Assembly (NCBI GenBank): GCA_002315555.1
Contig: DCHF01000029.1
Coordinates: 28,669-92,668 of the forward strand
Direction: 5' to 3'
DNA: 64,000 nucleotides
Source of the DNA: Lachnospiraceae bacterium UBA1759
GTDB lineage: Bacteria; Bacillota; Clostridia; Lachnospirales; Lachnospiraceae
The notes below the pieces were generated by a model that saw only the letters and a list, made by a program, of their open reading frames with translations, had not been told where the DNA came from and ran no database searches. Below, piece by piece: positions 1 to 8,488 of this stretch (position 1 is its first letter; each line of letters starts with the position of its first letter). The translations under genes and the position numbers were made by a program.

Positions 1-95
1 GGTCCGTTTTGAATTCCCATCATTGAAAAATAAAAATAGATGCTAATTATCTAACAACTAGCTGTTAATCCCATAGCTTGTGGTTTTAATTTTTG

Positions 96-779
96 TCAAA
101 TCTCCAATTCCGCCATAAACGAATTAAAAATCATGGCGACAATATTTTTATCACTCAGCGCGGTGAGCACTTTGCTCTTTTCCACCAGCTTGGTCAGGTA
201 CATACCCGCTGATGTCATGGATACGCAGTCCAGAATAAGGAATCCGATGTCCAGGACCAGAAGTGCAATCGCAAGATTGACTAAAATTCCGGCAATGCCA
301 TCCAACTGCTTGAGTACCGGAAGCTCCATTGCTTTTGTCAACTGATGAACGATCAGAGCGATGACGCCCCATGCCACAAGGAACGTGATCAGGGCGAACG
401 TCAGAACAAGGATCATACTCGCGACGGCTTCGGAGCCCTTGCGAACGCCCGCTTCAAACGCATTGTTAGTGCCTTCCAGATTTGCCAGTAAGATCTTCTT
501 GATGAATTTGGGAAGATGCATGCTGTTGATCTTGAGTTCAATATCGGCTTCCTGCGCGATGCTCTCCGTCATCTTGGTCTCGATCTTGTTTGACAGTTTT
601 TCATCGATCTCCGTATTCTCACAGGACACGCGCTTCAGCGCGGGTCCGGCAAGCATGGCAATGATCAGCGCACCGATGATTACACCCAGTGAAAGGAACG
701 TTTTTACGGCACCGTTCTGATATCCGGAGAATCCCATCAAAGCAAAAAATACGATTACAACGATCAACAGCCAGCTCAT
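96..779 (-). CDS. CvpA-family membrane protein
   Basis: A 227-residue integral membrane protein. The N-terminus is strongly hydrophobic (about residues 2-20 and 27-45). A polar loop of about 70 residues follows, then two further hydrophobic stretches (about 118-145 and 163-188). This four-segment layout with an early Gly/Asn-rich turn (GYQNGAVKT) is that of the CvpA family, named for colicin V production; its biochemical role is unsettled. The start codon overlaps the stop of the upstream TPR gene (ATGA), with AAAGGCGG in front, so the two are translationally coupled. It is the last gene of the dnaX-ybaB-recR run. The family call comes from topology and general sequence feel, not from a catalytic motif. 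Confidence 0.7.
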   Translation of the reverse strand: MSWLLIVVIVFFALMGFSGYQNGAVKTFLSLGVIIGALIIAMLAGPALKRVSCENTEIDEKLSNKIETKMTESIAQEADIELKINSMHLPKFIKKILLANLEGTNNAFEAGVRKGSEAVASMILVLTFALITFLVAWGVIALIVHQLTKAMELPVLKQLDGIAGILVNLAIALLVLDIGFLILDCVSMTSAGMYLTKLVEKSKVLTALSDKNIVAMIFNSFMAELEI

Positions 780-2941
780 ATTCTTTCCGCCTTTCTGAAA
801 TGCTTTTCAGCGACGATCAGATAGCCCTCGTCATCACACTTACCGGCCGACAGTCCCAAAAATCCGCCCTTATCCGCATACGCAAGGGCCTTTTCCGCAA
901 ACTGACGCATATTGTTTTTGTAGAAGCCTTTCTTCTCGCCCAAAATCTGCTTTGCGTGATCCGTGACGATGTCCTGGGCTTCCCGGGTCATCTTTGCGTC
1001 CTGATCATGCAGGTATTCCTTCACGGTATTGACCAGATCGCGCGGGGTCAGGTCCTTACCCTCAAAGACTGCGGTAAAGGAATCGGCAAGCTGCGGCACA
1101 CGACGGAACATTTCGATCATATCGTCCTTGGAGTCCGTGAACACCAGAAGGAGGGAACGGTCATCGCGATCCAGGACCTTGGCAAATTCCGCCAGCTGGT
1201 CATCGGAAAGGGATGCGGCCTGCTCGACCACGACCATATTGCCCAGGAAGTGGTCCAGGGAGTTGACGATGCTTGCACCGCCGATCTTATCGGAACTGAT
1301 CTTCAGCATGTTCTCCGGGCAGCTCGGATTCTCCTTGGCCACCTCGGTCAGCCGCTCCCTCGCGCATTCCAGCGTCAGGGTGTTGGTCTCACCGTATACC
1401 AGGAAATGCCAGGTGTCACGGGTGACCTCCTGCTCGATCGGAAGGTTTCCGAACAGCTTACGGTCTCCGTTTCTCTGCTCCATCTCCACCATGAAGTCGT
1501 TATAGTCTTCACTCTCCGGTTCCGGAAGGATCTCCGGCTCCTCGGTGTGTTCTTCTTCCTCAAAATTGACGGAAAGCTCGGAAAGATCCGGCTGCGCTGC
1601 CTTGCGGCCTTTGACAGGCTTCTCTTCCTCTTCTTCATCATCCGGAATTTCAAAAGTATTCTGCTCAAGTGCAGCGGAGATCTCCGCAACGGTATCCGTC
1701 GGAAGGACCGTCATTTCTTCTTCGGTAACCGCTTCAACGGTGTTTTCGTCAATGACAACTGCGGAAGCCACGGCTTCGACAGCCTCGGAAACATCGCCGA
1801 GTGTATGGTTTTCAACGGTCTCCTCCACCGTCTCTTCAGCCGGTGCCGTGATGGAGAACATCACGTGCTCGTCCTGCTGACGCGGCGCTTCTTCGCTTCC
1901 TTCACCGTTTTCATCAAAGGAGATGGTGCCCCAGTATTCGGGGTCCGTGGACATCTTGGCACGGGCCTTACGGCTCTCTTCCGCTGCAATGAATGCGGCG
2001 ATGTGCTCCTTCCCGTCCGTAATATCGATCTCGACTTCATCGAGGCCAAGCTCGCCTTCTTCCTCCGGCGCCTCCTCGGTTTCCGCCTCTTCATCCTCTT
2101 CTTCAATTACAAGCGCGGGGATGATTGTTCCGGTCGTTCCGGTACGGACGACCTGCGTATCGGAAAGCACCGGCGCCGCTTCCGGCTTTTCGGGCTCTTC
2201 TTCCGCCTCATCTTCCGCTTCAGCAGCCGCCTCTTCCGCCTCCTCAGCAACCGGCACTTCAGCCGCGGCCTCTGCCGCAGGCTCCGTATCCATCACTGCT
2301 GCGATGTCATCGGCATAGACCACGAACTGGTCTGCATCATAATCATCCTCTTCCTCTTCCGGCGCTTCCGTGCCGGTCAGCTGCGCATACAGCTGCTTCG
2401 CATACTGCACGTACTTACCGGAGGAGAACCAGAGCTCGATCTCTTCGCACTGATCGATGGCCTTTTCCACCTCATCGGCCTTGGCATACAGACTCGCCAG
2501 CTCGAACATCCAACGGTCATCCGGATCCAGCCTCTTATACTCCTCCAGAATGCCGATCAACTCGGTATCCGGCTTATTCTCTGCCTTTGCGATCCGGTAC
2601 TGCAGAATATAGCGCTCCGAATCATGCCGTGCGGTATTACAGAATTCCTGATAATAATTCTTTGCTTCCTCGATCTCTCCGGCCTTCGTAGCCACCGTAC
2701 AGAGATGGAACAGAATGCCGCGACTCTTCGGTGCATGCTCTCTTGCAAGCAGCAGAAGGTCCTCCGCATCCGCATATCTGCGGCACTTTTCATACGCCTT
2801 CGAGATATTCTGAAGACGTCTGGGCTGTTCGATCATGTCCAGATTCAGAAGATCGCATTTATTCACCGCTTCCGCATAATTTCCCTTGGCAATCAGAATT
2901 TCCGCTTCTTCAAGCCTGCGCTGAAATTCAATCTTGTTCAT
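776..2941 (-). CDS. TPR protein with acidic linker and degenerate AAA-like module
   Basis: A 721-residue protein in three parts. Residues 1-190 are helical TPR-like repeats (for example YAEAVNKCDLL and YADAEDLLLLAREHAPKS). Residues 195-505 form a very acidic, Ala/Glu/Pro-rich, low-complexity linker. Residues 509-690 resemble the CbxX/CfqX AAA fold: a beta strand leading to YGETNTLTLE where a Walker A loop should be, then NMVVVEQAASLSDDQL where Walker B and the following helix should be, then lid-like helices. The P-loop glycine and the Lys-Thr pair are absent, so ATP hydrolysis looks unlikely. A good ribosome site (GGAGAGGA) precedes the ATG. It lies 35 bp after recR and overlaps cvpA by 4 nt. 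It may be a scaffold; its partner is unknown. Confidence 0.72.
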   Translation of the reverse strand: MNKIEFQRRLEEAEILIAKGNYAEAVNKCDLLNLDMIEQPRRLQNISKAYEKCRRYADAEDLLLLAREHAPKSRGILFHLCTVATKAGEIEEAKNYYQEFCNTARHDSERYILQYRIAKAENKPDTELIGILEEYKRLDPDDRWMFELASLYAKADEVEKAIDQCEEIELWFSSGKYVQYAKQLYAQLTGTEAPEEEEDDYDADQFVVYADDIAAVMDTEPAAEAAAEVPVAEEAEEAAAEAEDEAEEEPEKPEAAPVLSDTQVVRTGTTGTIIPALVIEEEDEEAETEEAPEEEGELGLDEVEIDITDGKEHIAAFIAAEESRKARAKMSTDPEYWGTISFDENGEGSEEAPRQQDEHVMFSITAPAEETVEETVENHTLGDVSEAVEAVASAVVIDENTVEAVTEEEMTVLPTDTVAEISAALEQNTFEIPDDEEEEEKPVKGRKAAQPDLSELSVNFEEEEHTEEPEILPEPESEDYNDFMVEMEQRNGDRKLFGNLPIEQEVTRDTWHFLVYGETNTLTLECARERLTEVAKENPSCPENMLKISSDKIGGASIVNSLDHFLGNMVVVEQAASLSDDQLAEFAKVLDRDDRSLLLVFTDSKDDMIEMFRRVPQLADSFTAVFEGKDLTPRDLVNTVKEYLHDQDAKMTREAQDIVTDHAKQILGEKKGFYKNNMRQFAEKALAYADKGGFLGLSAGKCDDEGYLIVAEKHFRKAERI

Positions 2942-2976
2942 AAGCTTCCTCTCCTGCAGCGAGTCCCCCCGTCGCG

Positions 2977-3573
2977 TTACAGCTCCACGCGTCCCTCCAG
3001 GGCGCGAAGAAGTGTTACTTCATCAATATATTCCAGGTCGCCGCCGACCGGTACGCCGCTGGCGATACGACTGACCTTGATTCCTGTGGGTTTGATCAGT
3101 TTGCTGATGTACATGGCGGTCGTTTCGCCCTCCAGGCTGTTGTTCGTCGCCACGATGACCTCGTCCACATCGCCCTGAAGACGCTTGATCAGTTCCTTCA
3201 GTTTGATGTCTCCCGGGCCGATGCCCAGCATCGGAGAGATCGCGCCGTGCAGCACATGATACACGCCCTCGTACTTGCCGGTCTTCTCATAGGCCGCAAG
3301 GTCACGTGTCGTTTCCACGACCATGATCGTCCGATGGTTTCGCGCCGAGCTCGCACAGATAGGACAGACATCCCCGTCCGTCAACGTAAAGCACTCCTTA
3401 CAATAGTGCACGTTCCTTCTGGCTTCCACCAGCGAATTCGCCAGTTTCTCCACGCTCTCCTCCGGCATGTTGATCACATGAAACGCCAATCTCTGCGCAC
3501 TCTTCGCGCCGATTCCCGGCAGCGAAGACAGCTCTTCTATCAGTTTTGTGATCTGACTTCCGTAATAATCCAT
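2977..3573 (-). CDS. recR: Recombination mediator protein RecR
   Basis: A 198-residue protein of normal RecR length. It works with RecF and RecO to load RecA on gapped DNA. Visible features, in order: the N-terminal helix-hairpin-helix (LSSLPGIGAKSAQRLAF), the four-cysteine zinc finger (CKECFTLTDGDVCPIC, residues 58-73), and the Toprim domain (TIMVVETTRDLAAYEKTGKY, then ATNNSLEGETTAMYI). The ATG is preceded by GGAG. It follows ybaB by 10 bp in the usual Bacillota order dnaX-ybaB-recR, consistent with one transcript for replication and repair functions. Confidence 0.96.
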   Translation of the reverse strand: MDYYGSQITKLIEELSSLPGIGAKSAQRLAFHVINMPEESVEKLANSLVEARRNVHYCKECFTLTDGDVCPICASSARNHRTIMVVETTRDLAAYEKTGKYEGVYHVLHGAISPMLGIGPGDIKLKELIKRLQGDVDEVIVATNNSLEGETTAMYISKLIKPTGIKVSRIASGVPVGGDLEYIDEVTLLRALEGRVEL

Positions 3574-3583
3574 TTTAACTCCG

Positions 3584-3931
3584 TCAGAATAAACCGCCCA
3601 TACCCATACCGCCGGTCAGGGAAGACATGGAAGCATTGTTTGCCTCTTCGATCTGCTTATTGACCTCGTTCATTGCAGCAACGATCAGATCCTGCAGCAT
3701 TTCGATATCGTCCGGATCCACGACCTCTTCCGCAAGCTTCAGAGAAGTGATCTCATGCTTGCCGTTCATCGTTACGGAAACCGCACCGCCACCTGCATTA
3801 GCCGTGTATTCCTTATTTTCCAGCTCCGCCTGCTGCTCCTGCATCTTTGCCTGCATGCGCTGCGCCTGCTTCATCAGATTATTCATATTGCCCGGGATCA
3901 TTCCTCCCGGATATCCACCGCGTTTTGCCAT
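3584..3931 (-). CDS. YbaB/EbfC family nucleoid-associated protein
   Basis: A 115-residue DNA-binding protein of the YbaB/EbfC family, which forms dimers and coats DNA. The core signature is visible: a helix rich in Met/Gln (NLMKQAQRMQAKMQEQQAEL), a beta sheet (VSVTMNGKHEITSLKL), and the acidic stretch with EVVDPDDIEMLQDLIVAAMN. The tail is Gly/Met-rich (SLTGGMGMGGLF), as is common. The reading frame extends further upstream into dnaX, but the ATG at 3931 has a proper GGAGACA ribosome site and begins the expected MAKRGGYPG, so it is preferred. It sits between dnaX and recR, its usual position in Bacillota. Confidence 0.93.
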   Translation of the reverse strand: MAKRGGYPGGMIPGNMNNLMKQAQRMQAKMQEQQAELENKEYTANAGGGAVSVTMNGKHEITSLKLAEEVVDPDDIEMLQDLIVAAMNEVNKQIEEANNASMSSLTGGMGMGGLF

Positions 3932-3941
3932 GTTGTCTCCT

Positions 3942-5504
3942 TTATTCTTCAATTTCCATCTCAATGCCGGGGATCGTCTTGCCGAGCACCGCCCTGGGCG
4001 TGGCTTCATTGACCTTCAGGCATTTCAGGGTAATTCTGAATTCCTTGTCATATTTGTTTTTAAGGATCTCGCGGATCTCTTCCACGCGACCGGTCTTATC
4101 CGCCACAGAGAAGAAATACGGGTCCTTGAAATAGATGCTGAGGCTGTCGTTATCGGAAACGCCGACCCGCGTTCCCACTAAAATGGAGCGGAGAAGCCGT
4201 CCCTGTTCCTCAACGATGCCTTCCCAATCCGCGGCAAGGAGCTTGCAATCCTCCATGGTAGCCGCCGTGACCTCGATGGTCCGCTGCTCCACCGGTTCCG
4301 CCGGCTGCGCCGCCGACATGCGTTCCGCGTCGTAACGGGCTGCATCGGGCGATGCCACCCCGCGCTCTTCCAGGGAACGGATCCGGTCCAGAATACTGTC
4401 CAGATCATCCTGCATTGCGGGCTGCATCATACGCATCAGCGCAAGCTCCAGCATAACACGCTTGGACGATGCGTAACGTATCTGATTGGAAAGCTCACCC
4501 AGAATGCGGATGTACCGCATGACCTGGTTGATGTCCATGTTGCCGGCCTCTTCCTTCATCATGAAAAGATTCTCACGGGAAATGCCGAGCACATCCTCAC
4601 GCGGGTCCTCGGTCTGGATCAGCATGATGTTGCGGAGGTACCAGGTGAAGTCCGAAACGAACTGCGTCAGTTCACGGCCGGTAGAAAGAAGCTCGTCCAC
4701 CACGTGAATGGCACCCTGCACATCGTAGCTCAGTACACAGCGAAGGAGCGATGAGAACACGGTCTGGTCCACGGCACCGAGCACATCCAGGACGCGGTCG
4801 TAGGTCAGTTTTTCACCGTAGTACAGGGAAATGCACTGCTCCATAAGGCTCAGGGCGTCACGGGAGGAACCATCGGCCTGACGGGCCAAATAAGACACCG
4901 CGGTGTCTTCCGCCTCCACGCCTTCCGCCGCCAGAAGGTCGCTGATCTGCGACTTCAGTTCCGCGAGCGACAGGCGCTTGAAATCATAGCGCTGACATCT
5001 GGAAAGGACCGTGATCGGGATCTTCTGCACTTCCGTCGTAGCCAGGATGAAGATCACGTACTCCGGCGGCTCCTCAAGCGTCTTTAACAACGCGTTGAAA
5101 GCGCCGGTGGAAAGCATGTGCACCTCGTCGATGATGTAGACGCGGTAGCGGCCTTCCGTAGGCTTGTACTTGACCTCCTCGCGGATCTCACGGATGTTGT
5201 CCACGCCGTTGTTCGATGCGGCATCGATCTCCACGACATTGACCGAATTCCCCGAAAGGATCCCCCGGCAGGTGGGGCACTCATTGCACGGGCTTCCGTT
5301 GACCGGATGCTCGCAGTTGACGGCGCGCGCAAAGATCTTTGCGATGGTCGTCTTACCCGTACCTCTGGTACCGCAGAACAGATAGGCATGACCCACACGG
5401 TCACTATTCAATTGGTTCGTCAAAGTCCTTACAACGTGGTCCTGTCCGCGCACATCTTCAAAACGCGTGGGACGCCACTTTCTGTAAAGAGCCGTATATG
5501 CCAT
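3942..5504 (-). CDS. dnaX: DNA polymerase III subunit gamma/tau
   Basis: A 520-residue clamp-loader ATPase. The N-terminal block is diagnostic: ALYRKWRPTRFEDVRGQ, then Walker A GTRGTGKTTIAKIFA (about residue 45), the zinc cysteines (CEHPVNGSPCNECPTC), Walker B YIIDEVHMLS, and sensor 1 ILATTE. Domain III and a short C-terminal region follow; the tau-specific tail is shorter than in E. coli. The ATG at 5504 has AAAGGAG upstream. It heads the dnaX-ybaB-recR operon, 72 bp downstream of pfkA. No obvious A-rich slippery heptamer for a gamma frameshift was noticed, but this was not searched exhaustively. Confidence 0.97.
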   Translation of the reverse strand: MAYTALYRKWRPTRFEDVRGQDHVVRTLTNQLNSDRVGHAYLFCGTRGTGKTTIAKIFARAVNCEHPVNGSPCNECPTCRGILSGNSVNVVEIDAASNNGVDNIREIREEVKYKPTEGRYRVYIIDEVHMLSTGAFNALLKTLEEPPEYVIFILATTEVQKIPITVLSRCQRYDFKRLSLAELKSQISDLLAAEGVEAEDTAVSYLARQADGSSRDALSLMEQCISLYYGEKLTYDRVLDVLGAVDQTVFSSLLRCVLSYDVQGAIHVVDELLSTGRELTQFVSDFTWYLRNIMLIQTEDPREDVLGISRENLFMMKEEAGNMDINQVMRYIRILGELSNQIRYASSKRVMLELALMRMMQPAMQDDLDSILDRIRSLEERGVASPDAARYDAERMSAAQPAEPVEQRTIEVTAATMEDCKLLAADWEGIVEEQGRLLRSILVGTRVGVSDNDSLSIYFKDPYFFSVADKTGRVEEIREILKNKYDKEFRITLKCLKVNEATPRAVLGKTIPGIEMEIEE

Positions 5505-5576
5505 AAAACTCCTTTAGACCGGTAAAGACCGGCTGCTTTGCCGCCCTTTACCGGGTCCGGAAAATATTAGTTAAAA

Positions 5577-6644
5577 TTATTCGTCACCGAAGCTTATGCC
5601 AAGAAGCTTAGCTTCCTTGATCATAGAGCACTTCGGGTCAACGGTCTTCAGTTTGCCGGCAACGTCTTCAAGCGGAACCGGAACCATCTCGTTGTTGTGT
5701 ACGCCTACCAGGTAACCGTACTTGCCCTTGATGATGAGCTGTGCGGCTGCAGCGCCCAGACGGGTGGACAGAACACGGTCATACGGACACGGACGGCCGC
5801 CGCGCTGGGTGTGACCCGGAACGGTAACACGGACTTCCTGTCCGGTCAGCTCAAGGATGCGGTTTGCAAGATCGTAGGAAGCCGGAGTCTTAACACGTCT
5901 CTTCTCAAGCTCTTTCTTTTTCAGCTTCGCATCTTCCTTGGAAAGTGCGCCTTCTGCCATCGCGATGATGGTGAAGTGCTTGCCCTCCTCTTCGCGCTTC
6001 TTGATGGCCTTTGCGACGATCTCGATATCGTACGGGATCTCCGGAAGCAGGATGATGTCTGCGCCGCCTGCGATACCTGCGTGCAGCGGAAGCTGACCAA
6101 CCTTATGGCCCATGATCTCAATGATGAATACACGGCTGTGAGAAGCAGCGGTCGTGTGGATGCAGTCGATGGCATCGGTAGCAATATTGACTGCGGACTG
6201 GAAACCGAAGGTCATGTCGGTGCCCCACAGGTCATTGTCAATAGTCTTCGGAAGGCCAATGACATTCAGTCCCTCTTCCTTTAACAGTGCGGAGGTCTTC
6301 TGAGAGCCGTTGCCGCCCAGTACACACAGGCAATCCAGCTTGTGATCCTTATAGGTCTGTTTCATTGCTGCGACCTTATCGAAGCCGTCTTCTACCACGC
6401 GCATCATCTTGAACGGCTGACGGGACGTGCCTAAAATAGTGCCGCCTTCATCTAAAATGCCGGAGAAATCCTTCGCCTTCAGTTCCTTGTATTCGTTATG
6501 CATCAGGCCCTTGTAACCATCCAGGAAGCCGATGATCTCCACTTTATCCCCATAGTAGTTAAAAAGTGCTTTACCGATACCACGCATCGTTGCGTTAAGG
6601 CTCTGACAGTCACCGCCGCTGGTTAACATACCTACTCTTAACAT
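5577..6644 (-). CDS. pfkA: 6-phosphofructokinase
   Basis: A 355-residue phosphofructokinase, which phosphorylates fructose 6-phosphate at C1 in glycolysis. Motifs: RVGMLTSGGDCQSLNATMRG at the N-terminus, the donor loop LGGNGSQKTSALL (about residue 110), the catalytic PKTIDNDLWGTD, MGHKVGQLPLHAG, and PGHTQRGGRP near the C-terminus. The Lys in PKTIDND replaces the Gly of classical ATP enzymes (PGTIDND), and GGNGS replaces GGDGS. These place it in the mixed-donor group, so ATP or pyrophosphate cannot be chosen from sequence. The start has AAAGGAG. It follows the SRP RNA gene and has its own promoter inside that gene's terminator. Confidence 0.93.
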   Translation of the reverse strand: MLRVGMLTSGGDCQSLNATMRGIGKALFNYYGDKVEIIGFLDGYKGLMHNEYKELKAKDFSGILDEGGTILGTSRQPFKMMRVVEDGFDKVAAMKQTYKDHKLDCLCVLGGNGSQKTSALLKEEGLNVIGLPKTIDNDLWGTDMTFGFQSAVNIATDAIDCIHTTAASHSRVFIIEIMGHKVGQLPLHAGIAGGADIILLPEIPYDIEIVAKAIKKREEEGKHFTIIAMAEGALSKEDAKLKKKELEKRRVKTPASYDLANRILELTGQEVRVTVPGHTQRGGRPCPYDRVLSTRLGAAAAQLIIKGKYGYLVGVHNNEMVPVPLEDVAGKLKTVDPKCSMIKEAKLLGISFGDE

Positions 6645-6742
6645 AGTATTCTCCTTTCAGTTTTCAGGATCTGATTTCCTTATTTTTTCTCTGATTTTGC
6701 GGTATTCTTTTCACACGGGCAGACTACCGCCTTTATCATTAA

Positions 6743-6771
6743 ATTATACAATAAAAAAAGTCCTCTGGCAA
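6743..6771 (-). promoter_or_regulatory. Promoter of pfkA
   Basis: On the minus strand TTGCCA (6766-6771), a 17-nt spacer, then TATAAT (6743-6748). It points at pfkA, about 100 nt downstream. The -35 box lies inside the stem of the SRP RNA terminator and the spacer holds its U-run. Confidence 0.72.
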
Positions 6772-6777
6772 GGACTT
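6752..6777 (-). terminator. Rho-independent terminator after the SRP RNA region
   Basis: Minus-strand stem AAGTCCT/AGGACTT (6758-6777) with a short TGCC-type loop, followed by seven T residues. It closes the SRP RNA transcription unit. Confidence 0.8.
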
Positions 6778-6852
6778 CAGGCATTTCTTTATAATGGATC
6801 ACCCCTTCTGAGGGTGACGAAAAATATCGCCTCCGGGGTGGATTTTGAATAT

Positions 6853-7106
6853 AAAAACCGCGCGTCTTGCTTCGAACGATCCGACGTTACCACTGCAGTT
6901 AGCTCTATCCAGGCGACCTTACGTCACATAAGACGATCCGCTTAGTGCTGCTACGTTCCCGTCCTGACACGGTTCACAGTGCCCTATTGCGTAAGACCCG
7001 GATATCAAACGCCACTTGCTGTGGGCAGCTCATGAGCGCCCTCTGTTCGACATCACCCCTGCGGAAGCTTCAGGTTCAGGGATCGCCAGGTCCCCGGCTG
7101 CGCGGC
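6853..7106 (-). ncRNA. ffs: Signal recognition particle RNA, large Alu-containing type
   Basis: About 255 nt. The RNA starts with CCGCGC, which pairs with GCGCGG near the 3' end, closing the long rod. The 5' Alu domain shows GCCGGGGACCTGGCG and the following CCCTGAACC and GGGGTGATGTC elements. The S-domain apex is GTCAGGACGGGAACGTAGCA, with the conserved GTCAGG / GGAA / AGCAG core that binds Ffh. The RNA ends in GCGCGG followed by five T. This long form is typical of Bacillota. It lies upstream of dnaX, as in many Bacillota genomes, with pfkA in between. The exact ends are inferred from pairing and from the promoter. Confidence 0.93.
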
Positions 7107-7112
7107 TTTATT

Positions 7113-7141
7113 ATTATACATAGGCTGCCGTGCTTTGTCAA
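7113..7141 (-). promoter_or_regulatory. Promoter of the SRP RNA gene
   Basis: A perfect minus-strand consensus: TTGACA (7136-7141), 17-nt spacer, TATAAT (7113-7118). This predicts a start near 7106, at the first bases of the SRP RNA, and strong constitutive expression. Confidence 0.9.
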
Positions 7142-7177
7142 CGAAAATAAGGAATGCGGGGCCGTGACCCCGCATTC
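7142..7177 (-). terminator. Terminator of the amino acid permease gene
   Basis: A perfect 10-bp inverted repeat GAATGCGGGG / CCCCGCATTC (7152-7177) lies 77 bp after the permease stop. On the minus strand it is followed by CCTTATTTTCG, a modest U-run. Confidence 0.7.
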
Positions 7178-7253
7178 TTCCTGCGTTTTTATATGGTTTT
7201 AAGCAGCCTGCCACGATTCTTATCCGTCCGGCGCATTTTCGGCAGGACTTTTA

Positions 7254-8414
7254 TCACTTCACACTGATCAGCGCACCCGCGGTCGCAAGAACCGAACTCA
7301 CCACGACCAGGATACGGAACGGAAGCGTACCGAATCTTCCGACGATCGGCGCACCCTCGCTTCTCTTTCTGGAGCGGCCGTATGCCACGATGATACCCAC
7401 GCCGGTCAGTACCTGGATCACGCTTGCAAGGCGCGTAAAGCCGACAAAGCTCTGAATACCGACGATGGCAATGATCAAGCTCGGCACTGTTGCGATGATC
7501 CAGCAGATGCGGACGTTCAGCTTCACCTGTTCGGCAATGATGTCACGCAGGTTCAGTGTATTGGCCCAGAAGGAAGTAGACAGCGCAAGCAGCGTGAACA
7601 CATAGCCCACGATGCCGACCCAGCCCCCCAGATGATTGGCAAGATCGACCAGTGCGCCGTCCCCGGTAACTTCGGCGCCGGACGCCAGAAGCGTCATGAA
7701 TGTGACCAGAAGGATCAGTCCCGCATTCACGCCCGTTCCGGTGGCGATCGACGCGCGGATCCGCTTGGTATCGCCCTGCAGGCCCTTCACGACCTGCGGA
7801 ACCGACATAACCGCAGACAGCGAGAACGAAACCATACTGAACAGCGCCAGCAGGTTCTGTGCCGCAATGAAACGGTTGCAGAATCCGTCATTTTTGCCGA
7901 TGAGCGTTGCCACGAACAGGATCGCCATAACACCGACCATCGCAAAAACGGAGAATTTCTCACAGATACCCACCAGCTTCATGCCAAAGAGTACGATGGA
8001 GCCCGCAAGCACGTAATATAACAGCATGCCGAGCTGCGGCGGAAGGCCGAACCAGGACTGGAACACCGCCGAGGAACCCGCGATAAAACCGGCCACATTC
8101 ACGATGACGGACAGTCCCAGACACGCAAACGCCACATAGGTAAGGATCTTCTTCAGTTTGCCGCGGAACAGCTCGTTCTCAAAGCATTTGATGAACTGCG
8201 CGCCGCCGTTGTTCCAGGAAAGCTCGGCGATCATGAAATGAAGAAGCAGATTGATCAGATAGACCAGCGCGATGATCCAAAGGATATCGAACCAGCTGTT
8301 TCTGGACGCCAAAAACGGTACCGAAAGGATGCCCGAACCCACCCCGTGACCGGTGATGATGCCCGTTGCTTCCCAGAAGGACAGTTTCGCTTCACTTTTG
8401 ATTTCTTTCTTCAT
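7254..8414 (-). CDS. Aromatic amino acid transport family permease
   Basis: A 386-residue polytopic membrane protein with about eleven hydrophobic segments. The N-terminus (SFWEATGIITGHGVGSGILS, then VPFLASRNSW) has the glycine-rich first helix of the APC superfamily. The layout fits the hydroxy/aromatic amino acid permease group (Mtr/TyrP/TrpP-like), which imports Trp, Tyr or Phe with protons. Substrate cannot be told from sequence. The GTG-free start at 8414 has CCGGAGG before it. An extended -10 (TGTTATAAT, 8456-8464) lies just upstream, so it may have its own promoter. It is flanked downstream by a terminator and the SRP RNA gene. Confidence 0.8.
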   Translation of the reverse strand: MKKEIKSEAKLSFWEATGIITGHGVGSGILSVPFLASRNSWFDILWIIALVYLINLLLHFMIAELSWNNGGAQFIKCFENELFRGKLKKILTYVAFACLGLSVIVNVAGFIAGSSAVFQSWFGLPPQLGMLLYYVLAGSIVLFGMKLVGICEKFSVFAMVGVMAILFVATLIGKNDGFCNRFIAAQNLLALFSMVSFSLSAVMSVPQVVKGLQGDTKRIRASIATGTGVNAGLILLVTFMTLLASGAEVTGDGALVDLANHLGGWVGIVGYVFTLLALSTSFWANTLNLRDIIAEQVKLNVRICWIIATVPSLIIAIVGIQSFVGFTRLASVIQVLTGVGIIVAYGRSRKRSEGAPIVGRFGTLPFRILVVVSSVLATAGALISVK

Positions 8415-8455
8415 TCCGCGACCTCCGGATCCGCTGCCGACGCAGCTTTTTCCCG

Positions 8456-8464
8456 ATTATAACA
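8456..8464 (-). promoter_or_regulatory. Possible extended -10 promoter for the permease
   Basis: Minus-strand TGTTATAAT, an extended -10 element, sits about 42 bp before the permease ATG. No convincing -35 box is seen. Confidence 0.45.
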
Positions 8465-8488
8465 CGCGTGGTTTCAAATAAAAAGAGG

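Noticed and set aside
689..3178. 829-codon open frame on the plus strand opposite the TPR protein gene
   Set aside because: It mirrors the acidic Glu/Ala-rich coding strand, gives a low-complexity Arg/Leu/Phe-rich product and has no ribosome site or domain.
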